A stretch of DNA of 64,000 nucleotides, taken from Clitopilus passeckerianus. Lineage: Eukaryota; Basidiomycota; Agaricomycetes; Agaricales; Entolomataceae. The position numbers and the translations under genes are program-made. This document shows positions 11,988 through 23,336 of this stretch, in pieces; the stretch's first letter is position 1; every line of letters begins with the position of its first letter. Location: NCBI GenBank assembly GCA_944990035.1, contig CALYLX010000147.1, positions 62,001 through 126,000 on the forward strand, given 5' to 3'. The notes beneath the pieces are model-generated. The model was given only the letters and a program-made list of their open reading frames with translations. It ran no database searches and was not told the origin of the DNA.

Positions 11988-12826
11988 CCTAATTACTGAC
12001 AACTAGAACCTACGATTACCTCCCGATTCCACCTCTTGATATAGACGCCTCATGCGTCGTGTACTCACCGTCGACCTGAACTGCTTTTCTTTCTCTTATA
12101 GTGCACGGAATTTAGACTCCAACATCTGCAATATACAAAGCTGGTATTGACATTACCGGTGTGATTGTGATAATTGCTGAGATGCTCGCAAATGCGTATG
12201 ACTTGTGTTTGGTACCGGACCGAACTCCGAAAATCCATTGTGTATCATCTTCGCATACTGACATTGGAACAGTTGCCGCCTTTCAGGCTCGATGCATGCT
12301 GCAAGCTTCAAGGCGGGGGTTCAAGCCAAGGTTAGATACAAATTTGCAGTGGTGGGCAGTCGCATTGACATGGCACGCAGATCGTCAGAGATGGCGTTCC
12401 ACGACTTTCATGTCACCCACGCTTCGTTTCATAGCGCCAACACATGCAGCACCAAGGACTCTTCACCCAGACCACTGGCAAGACGTTTGGATCGGACAGA
12501 CACCCCATGGTTTCCCTTCACAATGCCATGAAGACCTCATGTCCTCCAACAAGGAATTCGCGCCGCACCATGACCGCGTTGTCTGTATTCCCGGCCCCTA
12601 AGACACCAGGAGGCATCATCTCCTTCTCCGCATTGAACTCGCATTCATTTCCTTCGCCATCCGTTGATTCTTGCATCTTTATTCTTGCGACCCAGGAAGG
12701 TTGCACGGCTCCCGGTTTGGTTTTAAACCGCAGTCCAGTTCGAAATCGCCTTGAAGGCCGCCTCCAACGGCTTGTACCCCGCCTCGCTCTCTTGACCTCG
12801 ACCACGTAGTGCAAGCCACCTACAAA
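11988..12826. other. Intergenic / probable 5' leader of the WH1 gene
   Basis: Open frames of up to about 145 codons occur on both strands but show no family features and overlap each other. Probably the 3' end of the carrier transcript and the long leader of the following gene. Confidence 0.4.
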
Positions 12827-13841
12827 ATGATGCCCCAATATCCTTCCCCGACTCTCAGCTCCAGAAACGACAGCCCTTACCAAATTCCAGGATTGGACTC
12901 GAACAACTACACCACATTTGCAGCAGGTGGTGCTCGCATCTACCACTCTCAGCTGGGGGCGAAGGACAACGAATGGACCAACTCAAAGCTCCGAGGGACA
13001 ATCCTCTTTGGGGCCGACGTTTCTCGCCATGACAGCCCAATTGATAGAATGAAGAGTACCACGATGGCGAAGAACATTGAGCCCGGAAGTTGCTGGTTCC
13101 GACTACTCGACGAGACCTCTGGCAAACCGGTTTGGATGTTCAGAATTCCAGCCACTGGTTTGGTGTACCAGCAAGATCGACCTTTCTTCCACGCGTTCCA
13201 GGGTTTGGTGAGTATCTTTCTGTCCGTAGGTCTAGAATCTTGTGCTAAACAAGCGATAGAGTCGCAAATTCGGAATCCTGTTCGAAGACGACGATGAGGC
13301 TGCCGCGTTCTCATATGAAGTCAAGCACCGACTCTCGTCTATTTCCGCATCTCCCGTTGCTTCCTCGCCTCCTCCTCCATCACCTGCCGACAGGCAAACC
13401 CTAGCAGCTCCAGCTCCCGCTCCGGAAAAGCTCAAGACGAAGAGCCGCAGCTCCAGCTTCATAACCATGCGATCCAAATCAGCATCCCCCAGCCCTCCTC
13501 CCTCTCCCTCAAAATCTCCCAAACGGTCCAAGACCCCAGTGTCCCCTTCCATGATCACCCTCCCTGACCCAAGCTCCTTCTCACACGTCTCGCACGTTGG
13601 TTTGGCCGAGTTTGGCGCACTAGAAGCCGGCCAGCATAACAACGGTTCCTGGAGCTCTATTCTCGAAGGGGTGAAGAATGCCAATGCAGAGAACGCGGTA
13701 AAGGCAGAGGAGAAGAGGCCGATCAAGGCGGAGACGACCAATACTTTGCCAGCGAGTCATTCCATCGAGAGCACTCGTAGCCTCGGCTTTGCTTCCAGGA
13801 TGAGGCGAAAGTTGACCTCGCCCAGTTTCCGTGTATTTTAG
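12827..13841 (+). CDS. WH1/EVH1-domain protein
   Basis: Exons 12827-13207 and 13260-13841 (phase-0 intron of 52 bp) give 320 aa. Residues about 30-155 fit a WH1/EVH1 fold, with an ArxYh-like start (GGARIYHSQLG), CWFRLLDETSGKPVWMF and the closing block PFFHAFQG...FGILFEDDDEAAAF. The last block is the pattern seen in WASP-type domains, which bind proline-rich partners in actin regulation. The C-terminal half is low-complexity, rich in Ser, Pro and Lys, with no VCA module. It is therefore not a canonical WASP, and an actin role is only suggested. Two adjacent ATGs (12827, 12830) are possible starts. Confidence 0.7.
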
Positions 13842-14083
13842 TGCTTTCTCGCATTCCATTGCCATGTTTCCCAGCAGTCTACTTGACATATCCTGCAATA
13901 TTCCTCTCATTTTCATGGTTCTTCGCTCATCATCAAGCATATGTACATTTTTTGCATCCATCTGAATTGCTCTCTGGTATACGAGTAGTTAAATACAGCA
14001 GCTATTTATATGCGTGGTATAATCCATCCGCCACAGTCCAATGCTAGTCATTCAAATCTGCTGCCAATCGTCTATCCTACAAT
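13842..14083. other. Convergent 3' intergenic region
   Basis: AT-rich spacer between the convergent WH1 and kinase genes; presumably holds both polyadenylation regions. Confidence 0.4.
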
Positions 14084-16747
14084 TTAAGGGGTATCTTCCC
14101 AGAATCGCATACATCCCCAGAATCGTCGTGCAGCCGATACGTTTGTATGTGAATTCTTTCTCGCGTGCATATATGCTTGCGAACTATGACATTGGGACCG
14201 CTGCGTCTTCTCCAATTTCCGAGGTCGCCTCTTCTGCTTCTTCCGCACCATCTCGTGCAGCTTGTATAATCGTTCCTCGTGCTGTGCAGTCATCCGGCTC
14301 GCGTTCTTGTCTCGGATATCCATCGCCTGGAGTAGAACCATTGTGAGCACCTCAGGGAGATTGTCTTCCTGGTTCAATAACTGGTAACCCAGCGACCAAT
14401 CAATTGTTTCTGGTGGAGGTAATGATTGTAGCGACCCAAGTGATGGGGAGGATGTGGAGTCATAGAAGAGTAGCGAGGAAGATGGATGAGAAGCGTTCTG
14501 GTGCCGCAGTCTCCGGCGTACAGCAGCAGGCGTGGATTCTTCAAACGGAGAGCCCAATAGGCATGGATGCTGGATCTCGTTGAAGGGAGCCTCCGAGCGC
14601 TCAGACCCAGGCTCAAGAGTGACACTGAGCAGGCAAGGGGTCCGTGCTTCACTTGATGTACTGGCGCGGTCGGTGATCCAATCCGGCAAGGTGAGGACAT
14701 ATTCCTCCTCGATGTGTGGCCCTGGCGGACTCACGACGATGGTCGGCCGTGGCGCATTTGAGGCCGAGGGATGATGGGAGAAAGATGTGCCGGAATCCAT
14801 GAAAACATCCGCTTGATCACTGATGCTCCGATGCTCCGATGCTTGGGCTTGGGCTTGGGAGGGGAATATGGAAGCCGTTGAGGGGATCCCTCGAAGTATA
14901 CATTGGTCTTCGTCGCTTGAAGAGCGTGAAGACATTGGGCTAGGATTCAACCCATAGCGTCGGAGTGAACTGTGCGAATCGCGATCGTCATAGTAAGTAT
15001 GGAAAACCTGGGATAGAATGTAAAAGCCTGAAATTTTACGCATATTCCTTTTACTTACCAATTCATGGCTGGCCCGTGAATATGATTGAGGATCCGTGCC
15101 ATCGAGCACATAAGAGCAATCTCGCTCATCCACGAGGTGCTTGACCTCCGGGTTCGGACAAGGGGGGTGCCGTCCGTCTGCGACTTCGTCCCATAATAAA
15201 CCGTACGAAAGAGGGTCAAAGAATAGGTGCGATTGGATATTTTCATCCGCAAGCCTATCCGATGGCTGATATGCAAGCAACTAAAGGTAGATTTATCAGC
15301 AAAATTTATCGATTCCTCCGAGAGATAACATACGCCCTGCAAAAAGCTCCTCAAGTCCGAGACCCTTCTTCGTATCCCTTCTTCAGCGGATTCCAAGAGG
15401 GATTTCTCCACTGCTTCCAAGGTCCCATATGTTAGGCTTAAATCCCCCTCACTTCTCCTCGACGCCACCTCATCGCCATTTCCCCGAATGACGCATGGAA
15501 CAGAGCCAGTCGACAGCTCATGAAGTAGTACACCAAGGCTCCACCAATCCGAACGCGTGTCATACTCGATGTAGCCCTCTGTATTACACTCGCGAAGCTC
15601 TGGGGCGGCATACGTTGGGGTAAAGGTCACGTAGTCGGACGGTTGGAGTTGGATAGGCAAGAAGGAAAGACTGTGATGACCGATGGCGGCGTTTTCTACT
15701 GGGTAAGGAGCCGCCACACATCGACTCGTGGCCCCAAAATCACCTACAACGGCATGCCCACCATGCGATATCATGATATTGGCGGGTTTCAAGTCCTGAT
15801 GGATGATCCCTTTTGCATGCAGAAAACGCAGTCCAAGGACGATTTCTGCTGCCAGGAGAAGGGCGGAGGTAAGTGAAGCTTCAAGGGATTCCATGGATTG
15901 CTGGACTGGTCCATTGGTGAGCATATATGCGGGGAGAGATGGTGACGTTTTGTATGGAGCTTTCGAATTGACTAGGGGGAGGCGGAAACGGGCGGCGATT
16001 TCGGGGTCAGAGAGCGTAGCAGGATGATATTCCTACAGATCTCGTTAATTGGGCTCATATAGCAGGTGAAGAAATCCATACCATAACTATGAAGCAGTAC
16101 TCCTGGTCATAGAAGACTTCGTGTAGCCGCTGCAAGAATAGCAAACCGGTGCTATCGTGGTCGTCCTCCACAGCATCGCAGTCAACGGTAACATCCCCAG
16201 TCGAAATATTACCGGAGACAATCCGCAACACCGCTAGTTCTTTCTGAATTGCTGGAGTGGTACGATCCCCAGGAACGACCTTCATCGCGTAAAAGGTGAA
16301 GTCGGTTAAGGAATCATCGTTAAGGTAGGCTAACACCACTTTGCCATGGGTACCTCGACCGATAGTCCCTACAATCGTGTATGCGCTTGGATCTCTAGAA
16401 GCTAGGTGGCAGCCGCAGGGTTGTTTTTGTGACGATGCGTCCCCTTCCGGCCAAGATGAAAGCGTTGGGTGTTCATCATCTCGGTCCTCAACCGCCCGCT
16501 TGACGCGAGATTTGGATGCTGGCAACAGCTCGTTCCCGTGTATGAGAGTCCTCTCGCCGTTCGTTTGGTCCGCATATACGAAGGGGGTAAATGTAGGATC
16601 GTGGTTGTTTCGATCGCCCAAGTCACTGGCATGCCTAGATGCGTAGCTGGGGATGGTGTCCGGAGAGCTGACGGCTACTGACACCCGAGTGCTGTTTAAC
16701 GCGATTCCCGTCCCCACCATGGGCGATGTTGACTTTATAGACCGCAT
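14084..16747 (-). CDS. Serine/threonine protein kinase with long C-terminal extension
   Basis: Minus-strand exons 16747-16082, 16032-15334, 15280-15059 and 15007-14084 join in frame to 836 aa. The kinase domain contains a glycine loop (GRGTHGKVVLAY), the VAIK-type lysine in YAMKVV, a catalytic loop IIHQDLKPANIM (HQD instead of HRD), a GDFGATS metal loop, YAAPE and SDWWSLGVLLHEL. It resembles AGC-type kinases, although the C-lobe is followed by about 370 residues of Ser-rich, mostly disordered sequence. The 51 bp intron at 15008-15058 is a multiple of three, so retention would still be in frame. The start is uncertain: the frame extends upstream to 16849, where a TAG could be a splice acceptor, so an additional 5' exon is possible. 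Substrates unknown. Confidence 0.78.
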
Positions 16748-17119
16748 GCTGGAACTGGAAACGAATGTCGCGTCTTGTTCAGCTTCGAAAGGCCTCTGGA
16801 AAGGTGGATCACTTGTGGATCTTTGAGAGTCTCGTTTGGGGGAGGTCACGGCTCGAAACTAAGCCGCTTCAAGGCCAGCCACCGGCCAGAATGCGATCTT
16901 ATCGTGGAGGCTAACACAGGCAACAAGTCCCGTCACCGTTTGGACGCCCTTTCGTGTTATCGGCAATGACCGAATGCCCCTATCTATTTCTCCAGGAGGT
17001 GTTCCCCCCTTGACTGTCGCTAATCATTCGCAACGGTCAAAGTTTCATGGAGCGCCCATGCGAAGTCCTGAAGGCGCCTCAGTAACATTTCTCCGGGAAT
17101 GAAGAACTGCTTCACATAC

Positions 17120-17596
17120 CTATTCCGACGACACAGTCTTTGGGAGGACCTTTCTGCTCCAAACTGGCGACTGTGAGGAGCCACGAGCTCCGCCTTGCGC
17201 GTCGCGACGCGCAATAAACGCGGTCACATGTTCCGGCACAAAATCGTTCTTGGCGCTTGAGCGATTGGCGCCCAACAGCATCCGAGAGCCAGCTTCGAGG
17301 GAAAGTGAGTGATGCGACCGCCGGTTCTGAGTTGACGAGGCTGTTTGGACTCGATGCTGCATATCCAACCAGACACTATGACGCACCTCGCTGACATGGG
17401 GAATGGGGCTTTCTGTTCGTTCCAATGGCTTGAATAGCTTGGGAATAGCGACAGAACTCTGGGCCGATGCTCTATGATACAATTGTGTCTCTCGTGAATC
17501 TTCGTTCACCGGTATCCAGCCTATGCGGGTGTCAACTGGGACGAGATTCAGGGGGGTAGGAGCTGCGGTCCTTTTCTGGCCTGGCCTGTCATGGTT
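17120..17596 (-). pseudogene. 3' part of an ORF interrupted by the 11.5 kb transposon
   Basis: The minus-strand frame is open from the target site to a TAG at 17120. When the element and one target duplication are removed it continues exactly in frame into 29252-29073, giving 219 codons in total. No protein family is recognisable; the sequence is Ser/Arg-rich. It may belong to a host gene destroyed by the insertion, or to a non-coding transcript upstream of the kinase. The in-frame restoration supports coding but is not proof. Confidence 0.35.
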
Positions 17597-17603
17597 GACC
17601 TCC
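17597..17603. repeat. Left target-site duplication of the transposon
   Basis: GACCTCC immediately precedes the left terminal repeat and is repeated exactly at 29073-29079 after the right terminal repeat. Confidence 0.88.
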
Positions 17604-18085
17604 TATGCTGTTCCAAATGCACAAAAAATAAAAAGTGCCGTATTATTCAACCTAGTGCCGTATTACTCATGAGGTGCCATGTATTGTATATAGAGGAGCT
17701 GTATGCCTTATATCATTCACATTTCGAATGCCATCTATGATCTCAATCGTGGCACCTCTTTTGCGAAACTTAGAATCAGGGCATTGAAATCTCATGAGAG
17801 GGTTGGGGGGTTGTTGGAATAGCCGGTTTGATATCCCCGGCTGAGCCTGCTTTGCTCGAGATGAGCTTCAAAGATCGGGTCCAAACGCCCTCTTGCACTG
17901 TTACAGTATTTATAAGGCTTAGTATACGAGAAGATATATATAATATGAGCTTAAGTCCTGAGTATTGGCCACTACGGCCTTCTGTGTGTATCTCTGTGGT
18001 ACATTCTTTCGAGGGTCCTTGAGTAAATCTCCCTCCTCCGCGCGTTTGATGGCTTATGTCATCGAGCCCACAGCCACACCTTGCC
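17604..18085 (+). repeat. Left terminal inverted repeat (482 bp)
   Basis: Reverse complement of 28574-29072 apart from one substitution and a 17 bp segment present only on the right. The outer end carries a subterminal motif, GTGCCGTATTA, twice in tandem, a plausible transposase-binding site. The inner end lies 12 bp before the predicted ATG of the first internal gene, so the repeat may also supply its promoter. Confidence 0.93.
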
Positions 18086-18097
18086 TTTTTCGTCACA

Positions 18098-21085
18098 ATG
18101 CTTCGCCCTGCCACCCTCCGTAAGCTTATCTCTTGGAGTCTTTGTTTTTACTCCTCCTCTCGGTATGCCAGAATACCGAGAGTGCTGGTGTCACTGGCGA
18201 TTTCTGCGATGGCTTAGATGGAATGGATTCTCCAAAAACTCCTGGCGGGTCTGGGGTCTGTGGGCCGATCTCACAGAGGATGAAACGAACACTAGAAAGC
18301 ATGATACCATCTTTCAGATGGATTCCTCTTCAAAGCTTCCTCGTGGGGGAAGCGGTGGCCATCAAACTCAACTCTGGCCACCTGCTTGGGCTGAAGGTGA
18401 ACCTGGAGCTTCGGAGAACTTTCTTGAGAACCTTGCTCTTGATGATGAAAACTGTATCCGGTATACTGCAAGGTCGATTATTCTTGACTTTGGTCCTCTT
18501 ATCTTGAAGGTAAGGCTTTCATCCCAAAAATGAGACTTCAATATAGCCTAATCTTGCCCACAGTTCTCGTATCTCTTGCATACTTCGATCCAGGTTTATA
18601 CAAGAGATATCTGGGAAAGTAAAATTTTACCAGAACGCACCAAGGTGAGTAGATAGGTGTATTTAAGAGCAGACTTGGATCTGGTTACTTATAAGGATTA
18701 CATTAGGCTCGGAGTGCAAAGATTGCACTTGCCATCGAGTTTGAAGACCATTTTCTCTGCTTCGTCTCAAAGGATCTAATGGTTCAGGTGTGTCCGAGTC
18801 TGCTTTTACTCTACCTGGACACTGTCACTAACTCTGCCTGTACAGCCAGAATGGGTCACACGGGAGGTTGGTCCTCTCGGATTCAAAGAGCCAAATCTGC
18901 CTGATGTCTACAATGACTTTTTGGGATTCCTCTCAGGCGTAGTGGAATGGTTGAGGGAGCGATCCGAAAAGTCGAGAACAGGGCTAGCCTCTGGTATTTT
19001 GAAGAGTGATAAGGATGCGCGGCGGGTTTGGCATGGTTTAGGCGTTTATTCAATTAATGAGGTGTTTCCACTATCAGGTAAGTAGTATCACGCCTATGGC
19101 CTGTTCACTCCGAGCTAACATGTCGTCCATCCAACTCGCTGTTCTGCAGGCCTTTCACCTTTCCTCAGCGAAGCTGAAGTTTTCGATAACCCCTCCCGTA
19201 CTGCGCGACTATGCGCCGCATTTTACGCCTTCACTGCTCGTGCATGTGACAATGACCGGCTATGGTGAGTAGTAATGTTTTAACATTATTCGTATACTGT
19301 ATCTCATTGATCTAATGTGATTCAGCAGGGTGGAAATCGTAAAGCCAGCCATTAACAAACAATACAACATCTTGGCCCCAATCAGCAAGCAGCGTGAAAA
19401 GTATGCGGACTGGCTCCGTGTTCACTCCAAAAACTGCATAAAGGTGTCAGCACGCATGAGAGCACTTGTCGATCACTATCATGTATGTTGTTCCTGGCCT
19501 TTCTCGCTTTCTTGTTCCTTTTTCTCACCAAGGTCAATCCTTATGCAGAAAACAATCGACGAAAACAAGACCAGAGCAACCTGGTATCGAAATGATCCTG
19601 AAATATTGGGATTATACGACTGCTTTGAACCCTACAAGATACGTGAGGCACTCGACAAAGACGACTTCAAATTTCTACATCCACTCATCTTTGGCGGGGA
19701 AAGCTCATCGGATGATCCACTAACATCATACTTCCGAAGCAAAGGTAAGTCACTCTAACGATTCAAGAAGTATGTACCTTTGACCCAATGCGACTTCTAA
19801 GGCATTAACACTGGCTCTGATGCTCGTACATTTCTGAAGCCAGGTGTATACATGCCCAAGCCAAATTTATACCCAGAGTCGGAGCGAAAATGGGGCCAAC
19901 GCCCTACATTCGCTTACAAGGTTGGTTCACGAACGGTGTGGTCAATCGTGCAACACTTTCCCTCAAACAGCCAACCGGAGAACAGGGTGAAAGCAATGTA
20001 AGTATTGGTTTTCAATGACAGCACTGTGAACTTATTAGTCGATTATCTAGGGGTGTTCGTAATATCACACCACTAGTTGATATCTGGCTAGAGCAGGAGA
20101 AGGATCGGGACCCTGTTCGCATGTCTAAGCTGCTGAAAAACATAGCTTACAGCAATGATGTTGGGGTTGGGCCACTTGAGTACCTCGGGAATGCTCAGAT
20201 CTTGAAGTCCGCTCATAATATTACACAGTAAGTTGTATTTTTACCTTCCTTGTAGTAGTCAACTACTTGACATGTTTTCCCCAGTATATTTCTATTCTGT
20301 GGCGATGTTGGCGAAGAAGGTACTCCGGAATATTATGCAAAGCGCATGCTTCATCGACGACACTGGAGGTCAAACACGAAACTAAAGACCCGGAAGATTT
20401 CATGGGGCAAACAAGAGCAGCAAGCGTGCACTCAAGAAGGATCTGCAAGAACTGGAAAAGCGGTTTATAAAAAGGCAACAAGATGATGATGATTCGGACG
20501 AGGAAGACCGGAGCTTAGGTGAGCTTGCTTTGTACCCAAGAACGTCCGACCGCTAACATGTGTGCATTAGACGCAGAGGAAGCATCATCTCGCTTTACTT
20601 CTGATGCTGAGATCATGTCTTTCGCAGGTACCAGCAGCTTGGCCAGTACCGCGCACGCACATAGTACGAGCAGCGATGATTCTGAATCATCTACTCTACC
20701 ATTAGCCAGTTCATCTATGGGGAGGATTGGTCTTCTAAACCGCTACCACTACTCGGCTTCCACCTACTCTGCCTCCACCTACGAAGGGGTAGCTGACCTT
20801 CTAGGGGACCTAGGAGATCTGGAACCTCTGCCTCCAATCTCGGATTATGAACCAAGCGAATCAAGCGAACCATCAACTTCTCGTTCTACCTCTCCCGTTC
20901 CCCCTGTTATGAGTATTACCACTGGCCAGAAGCGAAAGCGAAAGCCAAGAACAAGCGCCGATGCATTGGTTGTGTCTCAAAGAGACTTGTCACCCGAATT
21001 GGACGAATTGGACGACATTGGATGGAATCGGAGGCGGCAGCGAAGGAATACTGGCAAGGATAAGGCAAAAGAGAGGAAGAATTGA
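18098..21085 (+). CDS. Unknown multi-exon gene A of the transposon
   Basis: Exons 18098-18119, 18172-18509, 18564-18644, 18707-18787, 18846-19077, 19150-19264, 19329-19482, 19549-19744, 19802-19997, 20051-20227 and 20285-20486 stay in one frame for 597 aa. The core includes TFAYKVGSRTVWSIVQHF and HIFLFCGDVGEEGTPEYYAK. I do not recognise the family. After 20320 the coding signal moves to other frames. A Lys/Asp-rich segment ending at 20518 splices by GT-AG to an exon 20571-21085, which encodes a Ser-rich tail ending in Arg/Lys clusters. Either a splice was missed near 20319-20387 or this copy carries a frameshift. An alternative frame also looks coding between 18172 and 18310. Its place next to the TIR in a transposon suggests a transposition accessory protein; that is inference. 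Confidence 0.55.
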
Positions 21086-22093
21086 AAGCAGGTGTTAGTA
21101 GTCAGTATCATTATTGTTGGTCGGTCGATAGGCTTGCCTCTTCGTTCAGAAATCATGACATGTGTATCAAGATCCAGGCTAGATTAGTATGCAGTGTGTT
21201 CGTCCCAGAGCTTGTGATTGTACACATGCCTAGATGTTCAGATGCTAGATGTCCGAGTGTCCAAGTGCCCTTTCAATCGATTCATCGCTATCTAATCAGC
21301 TCGATTATTTTGGTTCTTTCTACCTTCGGCGCAAGTTTTTTTCTTCTTTCTCTCTCGCAGCTTGTGCTTGAGACACACTTGACACGATTCAATTTATGGA
21401 GCCAGCAAATGATCCAGATTTCAAGGCTCAGTCTATCACTTTCAATGGCCTTTCTTCACAACCGTGGCCATGCTCCGAGCAACCTGTGCTGCCACTGGCA
21501 ACACTCCATCCAGAGTTTGATCACACAGAGCGGGTATATCATCTTCAAGTAAGTACTTTACAAGGCACGATCAACTTGAAAGGACAAAAATCTAAACTAG
21601 TGGTTACTAGGCCAAAGATAAAATATTCACTATCCACCAAGCCCAGCTCTGTAGGTTTTCCAAAGCAATGAATGGGATATTAAGCCTACCCAATGACACG
21701 GAAGAAGGAACAATGTTAAAACCTATCTATTTGCCTGGCGCGGCTTCAGACTGGACTGAATTCTTTCATTGGCTTCATACGTGCGTTATCATTAGGGTAG
21801 CTACTTTTGCTAGTTAATGGTGCTGAATAAGCTGGTTCTAGGCCTAATCTTGGTGTCAAGGTTGAACGGTCCGCTGAACATTACGCCAGTGTTCACCGGA
21901 TCTCCCATCAGTGGGATGTCGAACCTGGAATGAAGTATGCAAAAGTTGGCATTCTCGACCTAGGCTTGCCTGCCCCTGCAATGCTCAAATACGGCCAGAT
22001 GTTCTGTATCCGGGACTGGGTTCAATCATCTATTGAAGCCTTACTTGTTCCGAATGCAACTATTCGGGACTGGACCGATACAGAGTTCAACCA

Positions 22094-22098
22094 GATTG
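22094..22098. repeat. 5 bp target duplication, left of solo LTR
   Basis: GATTG, repeated at 22584-22588. Confidence 0.85.
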
Positions 22099-22250
22099 TG
22101 TTATGATTTTGCTTACATGTTTCTCCTTACACACCCCGGCCCGCTTACCTATGCACGATTACTCACATATGCTGCGCATCACTGCGCATTTTTCATCTTT
22201 TTCCATGCTTACTCCGCATCTCTCACGATCGTGAGAGACTTATACCTTAT

Positions 22251-22320
22251 CTGACTCTTTCTGACTCACATCGAGTCATACTGACTCATGTACTTACTCA
22301 TCATGCTGCGCATGACTCAT
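22251..22320. promoter_or_regulatory. Cluster of TGACTC(A) motifs in the LTR U3 region
   Basis: Four TGACTC on the plus strand (three as TGACTCA) and one in reverse orientation occur within 70 bp, about 50-120 bp upstream of the LTR TATA box. TGACTCA is the classic Gcn4/Cpc1 (AP-1-type) bZIP site, suggesting amino-acid-starvation or stress control of the parent retrotransposon. Confidence 0.5.
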
Positions 22321-22370
22321 TACTTACTCAGCATGCTGTGCATGCGCTATATTTAGAACTACTAGATAGG

Positions 22371-22378
22371 TATATAAA
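22371..22378 (+). promoter_or_regulatory. TATA box of the solo LTR
   Basis: TATATAAA in the middle of the LTR, downstream of the TGACTCA cluster, at the place expected for the retrotransposon promoter. Confidence 0.55.
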
Positions 22379-22583
22379 CCTGTACCATTTGGTCAAGGCT
22401 CCTCAGCTTGACCTAGGCAATCTACCTAACTGCTTAGTTCTCTACTTCGCCTTTAAGTCCCTTGCTTCGTCAATCTCACCAGGTCGTCAGTACAGCTGCA
22501 GCTGCTGACAAATCTCTGTCTTTGTTTATCAAAGACATCGAGCGTAAACAGTATTACCTAAGTTGTTAGGCTCTGCCTTAACA

Positions 22584-22588
22584 GATTG
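22584..22588. repeat. 5 bp target duplication, right of solo LTR
   Basis: GATTG, identical to 22094-22098. Confidence 0.85.
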
Positions 22589-23336
22589 GGCCGATCTCAG
22601 TACCTATTTTCATGCGAGCCTTTGATAAACTCAAGCACCAGCGCGAACTATTTGCGGCCGTTCCACCTAAACTACCCGAACCATATGTGTTCTCGGGCTG
22701 TCGACATCACGAGCTGTGCAGAAACGATTGGACAAACCTCTGGTGCAAGTTCATTGCCAGATTAATCCTCCATCCGACTTCACCACTTCCCCTTACCAAG
22801 ATAGTTGATAAAGTGATCGAATGGTCATTTCCTAAGATGACAGACAGCTGCAAGAGTAGTCTTGTCACTTCGCTATCTGAGATGGATGCATTTCAACTTG
22901 AAGTTCGATTGCGGGAATCGGTTGTCAAAGATATCTGCTTTGCACATGGAATTATGGTCGTAAGTTCTGCCCTTGTTTCTTCTGCCCCAGTTCAATTTTA
23001 TAATCTAATGGCCAGTTTCTCTTGTCTGGTTCATAGCAGCTTTAGCCAACCAACAATAGTTCGGGACTTTTAACGACTTTTAACCATTTGACCATTGATT
23101 GTCCGTTCCGCACTGGCATTTCCCATCAAATGTCGCCTTTTACCACCATGTATGCTGTATCCAAGTCTTCTGTCTGCAATCAAATGCCATGTGGTTGTTC
23201 TTATCCTTCATCAGTTGTGGAGTTGAATTCCGACTTGAAAATTCCTCCGAAATTAAACCATTCACACATCTTTACTAGTATTTGCTTGCTCGATCTACTA
23301 CTATTCTAAGTCTCTTCTGTTTCGAATCTTCACATC

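Larger units (their letters stand above)
22099..22583. mobile_element. Solo LTR (485 bp) of an LTR retrotransposon
   Basis: The segment starts TGTTA and ends TAACA, the usual TG...CA inverted ends, and is flanked by the 5 bp duplication GATTG. It interrupts the BTB reading frame, which resumes precisely after it. A TATATAAA box at 22371-22378 fits the U3/R boundary. No gag or pol sequence is present, so this is what remains after recombination between two LTRs. Copia or Gypsy origin cannot be decided from an LTR alone. Confidence 0.85.
21396..23045 (+). pseudogene. BTB/POZ-domain gene split by a solo LTR
   Basis: Segments 21396-21548, 21611-21780, 21842-22098, 22589-22959 and 23037-23045 read as one 319-aa frame once the LTR at 22099-22583 and one copy of its 5 bp duplication are ignored. 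Residues about 40-105 resemble a basidiomycete BTB domain (RVYHLQ, then IFTIHQAQLCRFSKAM). The part after the LTR has the conserved C-terminal region of the same family (C-x-W-T-N-L-W, then LHPTSPLPLTKIVDKV). As it stands, translation would stop at TGA 22104-22106, a few codons into the LTR. BTB proteins are protein-protein adaptors; as transposon cargo its role is unknown. A transcript could remove the LTR only if cryptic splice sites were used. Confidence 0.75.

Noticed and set aside
12161..12601. Open frame of 146 codons as an extra gene before the WH1 gene.
   Set aside because: It overlaps equally long frames on both strands, lacks domain features and has no intron support; more likely leader sequence.
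15008..15058. 17 extra residues in the kinase C-terminal region.
   Set aside because: The stretch begins GTAAGT and ends CCCAG and is 51 bp long; read as an in-frame intron.
17776..18114. Open frames of 112 codons (17776-18114, minus) and 147 codons (28566-29009, plus) encode nearly the same peptide.
   Set aside because: They are the two arms of the terminal inverted repeat; identity follows from the repeat, and the frame has no protein-family features.
22104..22106. TGA taken as the natural end of the BTB gene.
   Set aside because: It lies inside the solo LTR; the family's C-terminal region resumes in frame after the LTR.
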